Positions 27,259-36,952 of a stretch of DNA of 64,000 bases are shown in pieces. A program made the position numbers and the translations under genes. Numbering within the stretch: the stretch's first letter is position 1; each line of letters begins with the position of its first letter. This DNA is from Photobacterium indicum (GTDB lineage: Bacteria > Pseudomonadota > Gammaproteobacteria > Enterobacterales > Vibrionaceae): positions 186,001-250,000 of the forward strand of contig NZ_PYOC01000002.1 in NCBI RefSeq assembly GCF_003026215.1, read 5' to 3'. The notes beneath the pieces are model-generated. The model did not search any database. It was not told the DNA's origin and saw nothing but the letters and a program-made list of their open reading frames with translations.

Positions 27259-30071
27259 TGGAATATAACTACCAACAACTGAAAAATATGTTGGCGACTC
27301 GTCTTGCTCAAGACAGAATTTTCACCGAAGAAGCCCAGCTTCTTGCATACGGTACAGATGCCAGCTTTTACCGTTTAATTCCGAAAATGGTCGTGCGCTT
27401 AAAAGACCTTGATGAAGTCATTTTCACCATTCAAGCTTGTGATCAACTCAATATTCCTTGTACATTTCGTGCAGCAGGCACTAGCTTATCTGGGCAGGCG
27501 GTATCAGACTCCGTGTTAATCACATTGACTGATGGTTGGCGTGAGCACCAAATTCACGACGACGGACATAAAATCACCCTACAGCCGGGCGTAATTGGTG
27601 CCGACGCAAACAAATACCTCGCGTCGTTCGGTCGTAAAATAGGGCCTGATCCCGCCTCTATCAATACCTGTAAAATTGGGGGCATCGCAGCAAACAATGC
27701 CAGTGGTATGTGCTGTGGTACTGCACAAAATTCTTACCGTACTGTTGATAGCATGAAGTTAGTATTTGCCGACGGTACGCTACTCGATACAGCCAGTGAA
27801 GAAAGTATTGTTGCTTTTGAACATAAACAGCCCGAATTGATATCGGGTATTAAAAACCTGTGCACCGATGTCAGAAATAATGTCGAGTTAGCCCAACGTA
27901 TTCGCCATAAATATCGCCTAAAAAATACCACAGGCTATTCGCTCAATGCGTTAGTCGACTATTCCGACCCGATCGAAGTGATCAAGCATTTAATGATCGG
28001 ATCCGAAGGCACATTAGGCTTCATTGCTGAGATCACCTATAACACAGTGATCGAACACCCGTACAAAGCCTCTGCATTGATCGTTTTTAACAGCATTGAA
28101 GAAGCTAGCCAAGCGGTTACCGCTTTAGCCAAAGATCCCGTATCAGCCGTCGAAATGATGGACGGTCGCGCGATACATTCAGTGGCAGACAAACCGGGTA
28201 TGCCTGATTTTATTCAGCATTTGAATTTAGAAGCCGGTACGCTGTTAATTGAATCTCATGCCAGTAACCAAGCAACATTAAACCAACAGTGCAACGCCAT
28301 CATGCAAACGATCGCGCAATTCAATGTGATTGAATCTATCGCTTTCACCACCGATGCCCACACCGTCGCAACCTTATGGGGCATTCGTAAAGGCATGTTC
28401 CCCGCCGTTGGTGCTGTGCGCGAAGTTGGCACTAGCGTTATTATTGAAGATGTCGCTTTTCCCGTTGAAAATTTGGCAGCAGGTGTACGTGATTTACAAC
28501 AGCTCTTTGACCAATTCCATTACGGCGAAGCCATTATTTTTGGCCATGCACTTGAAGGCAACTTGCATTTTGTTTTCACTCAAGGTTTTGAATCACCCGA
28601 TGAAATACAACGTTATGGTGATTTCATGGATGCCGTGGCTGAATTAGTTGCGGTCAAATATCAAGGATCATTAAAAGCAGAACACGGCACAGGGCGTAAC
28701 ATGGCACCGTATGTCGAGCTGGAATGGGGCAAAGATGGCTATGCCTTAATGCAGCAAATCAAAGCGTTGTTTGATCCCCGTGGCATATTAAACCCTGGAG
28801 TCATTATTAATGATGATCCTCAATCACACATTAAAAACCTGAAACCTATGCCTAAAGCTGACGATCTGATTGATCGTTGTATTGAGTGTGGTTTCTGTGA
28901 ACCTGTATGCCCTTCTCGTACACTTACTTTATCGCCACGCCAACGTATTGTGCTATACCGCGAGATTCAACGTCGAGAAGCCGCTGGCGAAACAGCCAAT
29001 TCAGCAGCATTGCGTGACATATTTGAATACCAAGGGCTAGACACCTGTGCTGCAACGGGTTTATGTGCTGATCGCTGCCCTGTCGGTATCAATACTGGTG
29101 ATCTGGTGAAAAAATTGCGTACTGCCAAGTACCAGAAATTTACCCCAATTGCCCGCTGGACAGCAGATCATTTCACTGCAACGACCAAAATGGTGAATGT
29201 CGGGCTTAAAGCCAATGAACTCGCTCAGAAAGTACTGGGTGAAAAAACAGTTGGTAAAATGACCAACGGTATCCGTAATCTAACTGCTGGTAGAACACCT
29301 ATTTGGATGCCGGAAATGCCAACCTCTAATCGCCACCAGCCCAAAAACATAAAAGCACACACCGGAGTCAATAAAAAGGTGGTGTATTTGCCTTCATGTG
29401 CCAGCCGCACTATGGGCCAACAAGCAGGTAATACTGATAGCCGACCACTCACTGAAGTAACCACATCACTGATCAAAAAAGCAGGCTTTGACATAATCAT
29501 TCCTGAGCCTTTAGCCGACCAATGTTGTGGGATGCCTTACGATAGCAAAGGCATGACTGCACTGGCAGAACAGAAATCGCAACAATTAGAAGATGCACTA
29601 TGGCAAGCGAGCGAGCAAGGAAAGTGGCCCGTGTTAATGGATACCAGCCCTTGTACTAAACGCAGTATTGAGCAATTTACGCAACCTATGGAAATCTTAG
29701 AACCCACAGGTTTTGTACTCAAATATTTACTCGACTATTTAACTATTTCACCCATTGAAGAAACGGTAATGTTACATGTTACTTGCAGTTCTCGACGAAT
29801 GGGCTTAGAAAGCAGTATGCTTAAATTAGCCAATGCCTGTGCATCTGAAGTGGTTATTCCCGAACATATTCAATGCTGTGGATGGGCGGGTGATAAAGGC
29901 TTTACCACGCCAGAACTTAACGCTGCGGCTGTACACCCACTAAAAGAACAAGTGCCCAATAACTGTACGCGTGGATTCAGTAATAGCCGTACCTGTGAAA
30001 TAGGATTATCACACCACAGTGGTATTCCCTATCAATCAATCTTGTATTTAGTCGATGAAGCGACATCTTAA
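27258..30071 (+). CDS. FAD/Fe-S D-lactate dehydrogenase (Dld-II type)
   Basis: A 937-residue respiratory D-lactate dehydrogenase of the Dld-II kind, first recognised in Shewanella. The N-terminal FAD-binding domain (PCTFRAAGTSLSGQAVSD, NNASGMCCGTAQNSY) and the FAD-oxidase C domain (EDVAFPVENLAAGV, GHALEGNLHFVF) are followed by [4Fe-4S] motifs (CIECGFCEPVCPSR near 540, CAATGLCADRCPVG near 595). Two CCG blocks follow (CCGMPYDSKGM near 758, CCGWAGDKGF near 875). It lets the operon use both lactate isomers. Confidence 0.92.
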   Translation: MEYNYQQLKNMLATRLAQDRIFTEEAQLLAYGTDASFYRLIPKMVVRLKDLDEVIFTIQACDQLNIPCTFRAAGTSLSGQAVSDSVLITLTDGWREHQIHDDGHKITLQPGVIGADANKYLASFGRKIGPDPASINTCKIGGIAANNASGMCCGTAQNSYRTVDSMKLVFADGTLLDTASEESIVAFEHKQPELISGIKNLCTDVRNNVELAQRIRHKYRLKNTTGYSLNALVDYSDPIEVIKHLMIGSEGTLGFIAEITYNTVIEHPYKASALIVFNSIEEASQAVTALAKDPVSAVEMMDGRAIHSVADKPGMPDFIQHLNLEAGTLLIESHASNQATLNQQCNAIMQTIAQFNVIESIAFTTDAHTVATLWGIRKGMFPAVGAVREVGTSVIIEDVAFPVENLAAGVRDLQQLFDQFHYGEAIIFGHALEGNLHFVFTQGFESPDEIQRYGDFMDAVAELVAVKYQGSLKAEHGTGRNMAPYVELEWGKDGYALMQQIKALFDPRGILNPGVIINDDPQSHIKNLKPMPKADDLIDRCIECGFCEPVCPSRTLTLSPRQRIVLYREIQRREAAGETANSAALRDIFEYQGLDTCAATGLCADRCPVGINTGDLVKKLRTAKYQKFTPIARWTADHFTATTKMVNVGLKANELAQKVLGEKTVGKMTNGIRNLTAGRTPIWMPEMPTSNRHQPKNIKAHTGVNKKVVYLPSCASRTMGQQAGNTDSRPLTEVTTSLIKKAGFDIIIPEPLADQCCGMPYDSKGMTALAEQKSQQLEDALWQASEQGKWPVLMDTSPCTKRSIEQFTQPMEILEPTGFVLKYLLDYLTISPIEETVMLHVTCSSRRMGLESSMLKLANACASEVVIPEHIQCCGWAGDKGFTTPELNAAAVHPLKEQVPNNCTRGFSNSRTCEIGLSHHSGIPYQSILYLVDEATS

Positions 30072-30103
30072 TATAAATAAAAGAACAAATTAAAAACGAC
30101 ATA

Positions 30104-30148
30104 AACCATTGCCACCTAGAGATACCATCATCCACTGTGGCAATGGTT
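30104..30148. terminator. Bidirectional terminator between lactate operon and purine permease
   Basis: A perfect 12-bp stem (AACCATTGCCAC pairing GTGGCAATGGTT) lies 33 bases past the dehydrogenase stop. It is followed by TTGCTTTATT on the plus strand. Convergent genes on both sides make a shared terminator likely. Confidence 0.85.
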
Positions 30149-30244
30149 TTGCTTTATTCTCTTTTATTCCACTCGCCATGTAGCACCAAAAAGCCGCCCT
30201 ACATATTTGTAAAACACAGCTTCATAGCACTCCTGCATTACTAA

Positions 30245-31621
30245 TTAATCAGCGATCTTTTTTGTACGTTTATCTGGCTTCGTCAGAATCGATTTCGCTG
30301 TAATGTTCTTTTCAGGTTCTTCATCTTCAAGCTCACTCTTCTTCGATTTCGGCAGCAACATATTCAAAACCACGGTCGCTAGTGTCCCAGTCGTGATTCC
30401 CGAATGAAACAGCATCTTAAGATCTTCAGGGAAGTGTTGCAGCAAATTAGGCTCCAAGGTGACTGCCATACCAGATGCCAAACCAACGCAAACCACCAGC
30501 GCATTACGACGTGAATCTGCCGCTTTCAGTAACATGCGAATACCGGCATACGCAATCATACCAAACATTACAAAGCCGACCCCGCCCAACACAGGTTTCG
30601 GTACAGTAACCGCCAATGCGGCGACTTTAGGGAACAAACCGCCAAGGATCAGCAACCCACCCGTGACGCCAACAACAAAACGGCTAGCAACGCCACTGAT
30701 ACCGACTATACCGACGTTCTGGCTAAAACTCGCGACTGGCATCGCGGTTAGCAATGCACCAAAGGTACTGCCTAAACCATCACCAAGTAGCCCCCGTTTT
30801 AGATCTTTCCCTGACACTTCCACATGACAATTACTGCCTAGTGCCATGAAGTCACCAGTTGCTTCTGCCACCACCACGATATAGACCAAGGTCATGCTAA
30901 TAATGGCAGGCAGTGAGAATGTCATGCCGTATTTCAACGGTTCAGGCATCGCAAACCATGATGCGTCAGACAATTGTTGCAGGTCGACCATACCCATTGG
31001 TAGAGCGATGATATAACCCACTGCCAAGCCGACCACTATCGCCGATGCGGCTACTGCGCCTTTACAAAAAACGGAAACACCAATCACTACCGCCAATGAA
31101 ACTGCGGCCAAAAAGATTTTGGGTAACGAGGCAAATTCAGGGCTTCCTGCTGGCGCATCACCAATCCAGCTCATGGCGACAGGCAAAATAGTCAAGCCAA
31201 TCAGGGTCACCACGACACCACTCACCAAGGTAGGAAAGAGCTTTCGGATATATTCCATATAGAAACTGGCAATAATCACCATAAAGGAACCAACAAACGC
31301 TGCGCCGATAATACCGGACATACCTTGGTTCGTTCCGATCGCAATACACGTACCCAAGAACGCAAAACTGGACCCCATCACAACGGGTAAACGAATCCCA
31401 ACCGGCCCAACACCGATACATTGCACGATGGTCGCAATACCAGATACAAACAACGATGCACTGATGAGCGTCACTATTTCATCCGGTGGTAACCCTATAG
31501 ATCCACCCACGATCAGGGGTACCGCCACTATCCCGCCGATTGATGCCAACATGTGTTGTAGCGCGAGAAAGAAGGTCACTCCCTGGGGAGGCTTTTCGTT
31601 CAGCTTGTATAGTAACTTCAT
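30245..31621 (-). CDS. NCS2 nucleobase:cation symporter, probably xanthine or urate
   Basis: The start at 31621 (MKLLYKLNEKPPQGVTFFLALQHML) follows GAGG; the longer reading from 31648 is less likely. The protein of about 458 residues has the NCS2 features: LALQHMLASIGGIVAVPLIVG, GVGPVGIRLPVVMGSSFAFLG, VAEATGDFMALG in TM8, and QNVGIVGISGVASRFVVGVTGG. The QNVG/GVTG combination suits a purine permease of the XanP/UacT kind. It lies beside the xanthine dehydrogenase-like genes, so xanthine, hypoxanthine or urate is the inferred substrate. The C-terminal tail is highly charged. Confidence 0.9.
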   Translation of the reverse strand: MKLLYKLNEKPPQGVTFFLALQHMLASIGGIVAVPLIVGGSIGLPPDEIVTLISASLFVSGIATIVQCIGVGPVGIRLPVVMGSSFAFLGTCIAIGTNQGMSGIIGAAFVGSFMVIIASFYMEYIRKLFPTLVSGVVVTLIGLTILPVAMSWIGDAPAGSPEFASLPKIFLAAVSLAVVIGVSVFCKGAVAASAIVVGLAVGYIIALPMGMVDLQQLSDASWFAMPEPLKYGMTFSLPAIISMTLVYIVVVAEATGDFMALGSNCHVEVSGKDLKRGLLGDGLGSTFGALLTAMPVASFSQNVGIVGISGVASRFVVGVTGGLLILGGLFPKVAALAVTVPKPVLGGVGFVMFGMIAYAGIRMLLKAADSRRNALVVCVGLASGMAVTLEPNLLQHFPEDLKMLFHSGITTGTLATVVLNMLLPKSKKSELEDEEPEKNITAKSILTKPDKRTKKIAD

Positions 31622-31743
31622 TGTTGTATCCTCAATGGTAAAACGCATCCGTGCCCCCCCAGAGCTTATGTATAGGCTACCTGCCTCTCACTCAACCGCA
31701 GGGGGAAACTCGTTATGAACGGTAGTTATTGAGCTTATAATGG

Positions 31744-32262
31744 CTATTGCTTATCCTTGTCGTGATTGCGCGCGATTACGGCTTTTACGGAACTCATGAT
31801 CGGTTGGTACCCCGTACAACGGCATAAGTTGCCTTCCAGCGCGTCCATGATTTCGTCGTCAGATGGCGTGGGCTTTTTATCCAATAATGCTTTAGTACTC
31901 ATCAACACACCCGGCGTACAAAATCCACATTGCACTCCTCCTTCTTCAATGAAAGACTGTTGCAGTTGATTGGCTAACGGATCTTCGGCCACGCCTTCAA
32001 TCGTGGTGATTTCGGCACCATTACATTGTGCCGCCAAAACCATACAAGAACACACTGCTTCTTGGTTCATGATGACGGTACACGCCCCGCACTCACCAAT
32101 TGAGCAGCCCTCTTTGGTGCCCGTGTGGCCTAAGTCATTACGAACTAAATCCAACAGACGGGTATTGCCGTCGATATCCAACAAATGAAGTTTGCCGTTC
32201 ACCGTTAGACGAATACGCGTAGTTTCACGCTGATCAATCGCTGTCGCTTGTAATTCATTCAT
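31744..32262 (-). CDS. Xanthine dehydrogenase-like 2Fe-2S subunit
   Basis: The 172-residue iron-sulfur subunit of the molybdenum hydroxylase family has both cluster sites: the plant-ferredoxin motif GCSIGECGACTVIM with a fourth Cys in VCSC, and the all-helical motif QCGFCTPGV with LCRCTGY. It passes electrons from the molybdenum site to FAD. It overlaps the large-subunit gene upstream by 4 bases (ATGA on the minus strand). Confidence 0.93.
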   Translation of the reverse strand: MNELQATAIDQRETTRIRLTVNGKLHLLDIDGNTRLLDLVRNDLGHTGTKEGCSIGECGACTVIMNQEAVCSCMVLAAQCNGAEITTIEGVAEDPLANQLQQSFIEEGGVQCGFCTPGVLMSTKALLDKKPTPSDDEIMDALEGNLCRCTGYQPIMSSVKAVIARNHDKDKQ

Positions 32263-35200
32263 TGCGAAACCCCTTCTGCTTGCTCTGCACGAATCTCATT
32301 CATCAAATCACGGAACATATTGGTGAAGACTGGTTGTTTGTATTTCGCCGACCAACGCCCGCCAATCGCAGTATCAATTGCATCCATCAGCACCGCTTCT
32401 GCACGTATTAGCCGCTCTTCGTCGAGTGGATAGCCCAGTAATTCATCTTCAACCGCAGTTAAGCGTTGTGGCTTACTGAACAATGCCCCATCAACCAAGC
32501 GGCAAGTCGACACATATCCTTCTTCATCAAATGCCATCAAGCAGCTTAAGCTCAAACGGGTAATGTTGAGCGCATTGCGTCGCCCCAGTTGGCTATACTT
32601 CTGGATATAACCACAAGACCGGGATGATATTTGAGTAGGCAGCTTCGGTAAGATCACTTTGGTGAGCAGTTCGCCAGTCTGCAATTCTGTGCGATACCCT
32701 CCTGTGATGAACGCAGACAGCGGCATACGACGAGTGATGACGCCTTCGCTCGCACCCTCTGATAGGGAAGAGCTCGCCATACGAAGCTCAACTTCGGCGC
32801 CGTAGATCATCAGTGGAGGAACAGAATCAGCACACGGTGCCGCATTAACGATGTTACCGCCGACTGTAGCGCGATTGCGGATCTGGTGGGAACCAATGGT
32901 GTGGCAGGCAGTTGCCAATAACGGGAAGTTCTCCGCTATGGCCGGATGCTCTACCAAGCAATTAAAGTGCACACCACCACCGATAGTGACATGGGTATCG
33001 TCTTCGATAATTTCGCATAAGCCTTGCAAGTCAGCAATATTGACCAACTTACGCTCGCCACTTTGCATACGACCTTGCACCAACACATCGGTGCCGCCAG
33101 CAATCGCGGTGGCTTTACCATCTTGCAACAACGACAATGCTTGAGCGAGTGATGAGGGGTTTACCACCGAAAAGCCCGTTAAGCGATGGGTATGTTTCTT
33201 CTCTTCCGATTTGAGCATCTGCTCACTTTGACGCGCAGGTTTCTTGAGATTATAGCCCAACACCAATTGCTCAAGGGTCAGTGGTAATTGGCGCATACGT
33301 TTATTGAGTGCAAAACTGACTGCGTTATTGATTGCTGCCGCCGCAAGCTCCGTTGCGGGTTCACCAATGCTCTTGGCACCAAAAGGCCCACCCGTATCTG
33401 CATTTTCGACTGCCATAATGGTCATCGGTGGCATATCTTTGATGGTCGGCAAGAGGTAGCTATCAAAGTTTTCAGACTTTAGTTCACCATGCTCAATGTT
33501 GTAATCTTCCAGTACACCTAAACCAAAACCTTGTGCTATACCGCCAGCAACTTGACCTTCAAAGCCCACTTGGCTGATCACCTGCCCCACATCATGAACC
33601 GCTGTAATATCGAGCAATTCCAATTTGCCCGTGCTGGTATCGACCTTGAGATCGACGACTTGGCACGCATAGACCCAAGTAAAATACGGGCTGCCGCAGC
33701 CTTGTTCCTCATCCCAACTAATATCTGGTTGATCGAACCAGCCGTACGCAGCCAGATTCACACCAGCCCATTTCGCCTTGTTTGCCGCTTCAGCAAACGT
33801 GATATGCAAATGAGGTTGTTTGTTATTACTAATGACACCGTCTTTCCAAATCGTATCTTCTAGCTCTGCGACCTGAAGAGTTTCGGCAATCACCGAAAAA
33901 ATACGGGCTTTGATGATGTCAGCGCCATTTTTGACGGCATTGCCGCCAGTGATCGTGGCGCGCGAGGCAACAGTTGGACCGCCGTCAGAAATCATAGACG
34001 TCGGTGGCTCTGTGAAATTCACAGCATCAACAGGCAGACCCAAGACTTCAGCCGTTATCAACGACATAGTGGTTTGCAATCCTTGACCGTTTTCACATAC
34101 GCCTGTCGAGATATTCACACTACCATCGGTATTGACTGACACCAATGCAGATGAGGTATCGGCGCCTTCCGCTCCCATTGAACAACCTCGGTAGCTAATC
34201 GCTAAGCCAATACCATATTTGACCGTGTTATCGGACGCATTCAACGCCTTGTACTGTTCCACTTTACTGAGGTATTCTGCTTGCGTTGTTGCCTTTTCCA
34301 TCACTTCCAGCGCAGACACCGCGTGGTTATCGAATTTCTGCCCTGTAATGCTATGGCCACCCTGTTTAATAGCGTTTATTTCACGGACAGCTATCGCACT
34401 GATGCCACAATGTTCTGCAATTTCATCCATCAAGGATTCATTGGCGAACACAATTTGTGGCGAGCCAAATCCACGCATCGCACCTGTGTATGTGTTGTTG
34501 GTGTACACACCTTGAATATCAACACGAACATTCTCGATGTCGTATGGACCTGCCGCCTGTACTACGGAACGCCAAGTCACAAACGGCGTGCATGCCGCAT
34601 AAGCACCACTATCAGCCAGAATATCAACCTTCATGCCATGGATTTTTCCGTCACTATCAAAGCCAACTTTGTAGGTCATGTGATACGGGTGACGCTTGCT
34701 GCTCTCAGCCATGGAATGCTCACGGGTATAGGTGAACTTCACTGGGCGTTTCGTGAGCATGGCCATCAAACCTGCACGGCATGACAAATGATCTATGGTG
34801 TCATCTTTGCCGCCAAACGAACCGCCCATAACAGCTCGGCGCACATCGACTTTCGCTTGTGGTAGACCCACATACGACGACACAAAACCGCGAACACGGT
34901 GTGGGTTTTGAATTGACCCTGTCAGAATAAGATCAGAAGAGGTAGGATCGAGGTAAGCGGTAATAGATTCAGGCTCAATATACGCGTGTTCTTGGAAGCC
35001 AATTTGAAACGTTCGCTCAATCACGTGGCTCGATCGTGCAAACCCCGCTTCGTAATCACCACGCTGAGTATGATGTGTCGCCACCACATTCGAAGGCTTA
35101 TCGGGATGAATACGACGCGCATCAGGTTTGAGCGCATCATGTACATCCGAAATCGGCGAATATGGCGTGTATTCCACTTTGATTTTATCTGCCGCCAGAC

Positions 35201-35537
35201 ACGCCGCTTCATAGGTTTCAGCAACCACCACAGCCACTACGTCGCCCATAAAGCAGACTTCATCTTTTACTATGGGGTAATAATCACGAATGATCACCCC
35301 AGCAGTAGGATCTCCCGGTATATCGTCAAAACGCGCGATACGTATTACACCTGCAATTTTCTCAGCGTCTTCTGTATCTATCTTATTGATTTTACCTGCC
35401 GGAATATCAGCGTAACGGCATACTCCATAAAGCATGCCAGGAATCTGAATATCATTACCGTAAATCGCCTTTCCCGTCACTTTAGCAAGTCCATCGACCC
35501 GAGGGGTGCGCTTGCCAAGCTGATTAAAGCTAGTCAT
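32259..35537 (-). CDS. Fused molybdopterin/FAD subunit of a xanthine dehydrogenase-like enzyme
   Basis: The start at 35537 (MTSFNQLGKRTPRVDGLAKVTGKA) follows AGGATATTTCA and is preferred to 35582. Residues 1 to about 760 are a molybdopterin subunit: GGSFGGKDDTIDH, RGFGSPQIVF, and a C-terminal GAKSIGEPATELAAAAI that holds the catalytic Glu. Residues about 790-1090 are a FAD subunit: TAIAGGTDVLVQGR, GSHQIRNRATVGGNIVNAAPCAD. In most bacteria these are separate genes and in eukaryotes the order is Fe-S, FAD, Mo; a Mo-FAD order is odd. Purine oxidation is inferred from the adjoining permease; other aromatic N-heterocycles are possible. Confidence 0.88.
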   Translation of the reverse strand: MTSFNQLGKRTPRVDGLAKVTGKAIYGNDIQIPGMLYGVCRYADIPAGKINKIDTEDAEKIAGVIRIARFDDIPGDPTAGVIIRDYYPIVKDEVCFMGDVVAVVVAETYEAACLAADKIKVEYTPYSPISDVHDALKPDARRIHPDKPSNVVATHHTQRGDYEAGFARSSHVIERTFQIGFQEHAYIEPESITAYLDPTSSDLILTGSIQNPHRVRGFVSSYVGLPQAKVDVRRAVMGGSFGGKDDTIDHLSCRAGLMAMLTKRPVKFTYTREHSMAESSKRHPYHMTYKVGFDSDGKIHGMKVDILADSGAYAACTPFVTWRSVVQAAGPYDIENVRVDIQGVYTNNTYTGAMRGFGSPQIVFANESLMDEIAEHCGISAIAVREINAIKQGGHSITGQKFDNHAVSALEVMEKATTQAEYLSKVEQYKALNASDNTVKYGIGLAISYRGCSMGAEGADTSSALVSVNTDGSVNISTGVCENGQGLQTTMSLITAEVLGLPVDAVNFTEPPTSMISDGGPTVASRATITGGNAVKNGADIIKARIFSVIAETLQVAELEDTIWKDGVISNNKQPHLHITFAEAANKAKWAGVNLAAYGWFDQPDISWDEEQGCGSPYFTWVYACQVVDLKVDTSTGKLELLDITAVHDVGQVISQVGFEGQVAGGIAQGFGLGVLEDYNIEHGELKSENFDSYLLPTIKDMPPMTIMAVENADTGGPFGAKSIGEPATELAAAAINNAVSFALNKRMRQLPLTLEQLVLGYNLKKPARQSEQMLKSEEKKHTHRLTGFSVVNPSSLAQALSLLQDGKATAIAGGTDVLVQGRMQSGERKLVNIADLQGLCEIIEDDTHVTIGGGVHFNCLVEHPAIAENFPLLATACHTIGSHQIRNRATVGGNIVNAAPCADSVPPLMIYGAEVELRMASSSLSEGASEGVITRRMPLSAFITGGYRTELQTGELLTKVILPKLPTQISSRSCGYIQKYSQLGRRNALNITRLSLSCLMAFDEEGYVSTCRLVDGALFSKPQRLTAVEDELLGYPLDEERLIRAEAVLMDAIDTAIGGRWSAKYKQPVFTNMFRDLMNEIRAEQAEGVSQ

Positions 35538-35601
35538 TGAAATATCCTTCTCAATTGGGTTCTGACTCAACAAGGTATTCACAGCGGAATTGCATGTGAG
35601 A

Positions 35602-35724
35602 TAGGGATACCCTGCAGGCCAACCCAGAGCGCAACAATCTTTGTTTACGATTATCCCTACCCGTCTTGCCTGGGCACTCTATCCATTAGAAGGAACAATA
35701 AAAGACTGAATCCACTACTCTGGG
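35602..35724 (-). promoter_or_regulatory. Candidate structured leader of the xanthine dehydrogenase operon
   Basis: TAGGGATA (35602-35609) is exactly complementary to TATCCCTA (35652-35659) and could close a 42-base loop. Inside the loop, CCCAGAG (35623-35629) is complementary to CTCTGGG further upstream (35718-35724), which would compete with or stack on the first stem. The element lies 65-190 bases before the large-subunit start. It may be a riboswitch-like leader, a pseudoknot or chance; no known class was recognised. Confidence 0.35.
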
Positions 35725-35909
35725 GCTAATCTGTTTACCCACGAAACGATGAAGACGCATGGGTTATCCAATTACCCCTTGTCGCCATACTTTCACCGAG
35801 ATACTTCCATAAACACAGAAATGATAAACAGGTAATCTTGTTAAGCAGAAATTAGACCGACTTGGGGCAAGAGTAGAAAACAAGAAGGAGATATGTGATC
35901 TTGCAGGGG

Positions 35910-36030
35910 TTGATTCTTAATCAAAGATATTAGTTTAAGGATCAAACTAATCACATCTGTAAATTACAACTGCACACTTACGCAATGAGAGTGCGTAAAT
36001 ATCAGTTTGATAGTCATTTTTACTATCAAA
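35910..36030. promoter_or_regulatory. Cluster of four palindromes upstream of xanthine dehydrogenase
   Basis: Four inverted repeats lie within 121 bases: TTGATTCTTAATCAA (35910-35924), ATTAGTTT-N7-AAACTAAT (35929-35951), TTACGCA-N7-TGCGTAA (35978-35998), and TTTGATAGT-N7-ACTATCAAA (36006-36030). The last three share a 7-base spacer. They look like operators for one or more dimeric regulators of the xdh/permease genes. No regulator gene of matching orientation lies next to them. Confidence 0.5.
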
Positions 36031-36123
36031 ACAATAAACAATATCAAAATGATAAAAGTGAACATTGAGGCTAAATTGACTAAAGGTAGGGTTAGTTGAC
36101 AAGGACAAAGCTATCTATAAAGT

Positions 36124-36148
36124 TGCTCATCCACTGTGGGGATGAGCA
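36124..36148 (-). terminator. Hairpin downstream of the acetyltransferase gene
   Basis: TGCTCATCC pairs with GGATGAGCA round a 7-base loop, about 100 bases past the stop of the minus-strand acetyltransferase gene. There is no clear T run on that strand, so it is a weak terminator candidate. Confidence 0.45.
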
Positions 36149-36245
36149 TTGGAAAACGTATTGTCTTTCGGCGGGAAACAATTTTAATATTCGAAAAGCA
36201 GCCTTCTAATGGCTGTACACCGCCATTATTTATTCTATCGCTTTT

Positions 36246-36860
36246 CTATACAGCTTGACCCATTTTCTTTGCCAAGTACTGGCTTGCCGTCATACCAAAT
36301 AACAAACGATCATCGGTTGATTCTTCGGTATGAAAATACCCTGCTTGGTTACCTTCAAGTACATAACCTGACTTACGCAATACACCTGCAGACCCCACAT
36401 TTTGGCTATAACAGTCTGCAGTAACCTTATGTGCATTAAGCTGTTCAAATGCGACTTTAGTTAAGTATTCACACGTCAATGTACCGATGCCTAAACCCCA
36501 AGCATGTTCGGGTAGCTGGAAGCCAACTTCAAAATTACCCGCTAACAGCATGACTTGCGTTAAACCCGCCATGCCCATGTATTGATGGTTCTTATCACGA
36601 ATGATGATAGTTAGATGTTCTGGCCACTCACCGCTTGCTATCGCTTTTTCTGTATTTTCAATGATTGGCAAGAAGAACGCTTCATACAGCTCAACGGGGG
36701 CTGGTGCGAAAAATAAAAATTTAGTCACATTCGGGTTTTCAAGCATCACTCGAATATCGGTAAAATCTTCTTGGCGAATAAGTTGAATAGTAAATGTATT
36801 TGATAGGGGAACAGGTTTACCTTGTTTTAAATCTTCAAGTTGCAAAATGTTACTCTTCAT
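36246..36860 (-). CDS. GNAT-family N-acetyltransferase (RimJ/RimL type)
   Basis: The 204-residue product has the GNAT acceptor and acetyl-CoA features of the RimJ/RimL group: FTIQLIRQEDFTDIRVMLENPNVTKFLFF at the N-terminus, GMAGLTQVMLLAGNFEVGFQLPEHAWGLGIGTLTCEYLTKVAFEQL in the middle (acetyl-CoA loop), and HKVTADCYSQNVGSAGVLRKSGYVLEG. It acetylates an unknown small molecule or protein N-terminus. It is the downstream neighbour of the AraC gene on the same strand. Confidence 0.87.
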   Translation of the reverse strand: MKSNILQLEDLKQGKPVPLSNTFTIQLIRQEDFTDIRVMLENPNVTKFLFFAPAPVELYEAFFLPIIENTEKAIASGEWPEHLTIIIRDKNHQYMGMAGLTQVMLLAGNFEVGFQLPEHAWGLGIGTLTCEYLTKVAFEQLNAHKVTADCYSQNVGSAGVLRKSGYVLEGNQAGYFHTEESTDDRLLFGMTASQYLAKKMGQAV

Positions 36861-36952
36861 TAATATAGATCCTGCATCAGAGCATAACCTCTAAAGCAAA
36901 ATGGTGATTGAACAAAAGCGACAATGTGTGGTGTGGTCAGATAAATAGCGAC

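Larger units (their letters stand above)
35583..36245. other. Upstream region of the xanthine dehydrogenase operon
   Basis: No supported gene lies in these 660 bases. The part next to the operon (35600-35730) has long-range complementary segments, and 35910-36030 has four palindromes; both are listed separately. A hairpin at 36124-36148 adjoins the acetyltransferase gene. Confidence 0.6.

Noticed and set aside
34281-34784. 167-codon plus-strand frame inside the Mo-FAD gene
   Set aside because: It is antisense to conserved molybdenum-subunit sequence and shows no family or start signal.
34986-35540. 184-codon plus-strand frame over the start of the Mo-FAD gene
   Set aside because: It is rich in Arg, His and Cys as expected for an antisense reading and has no ribosome site.
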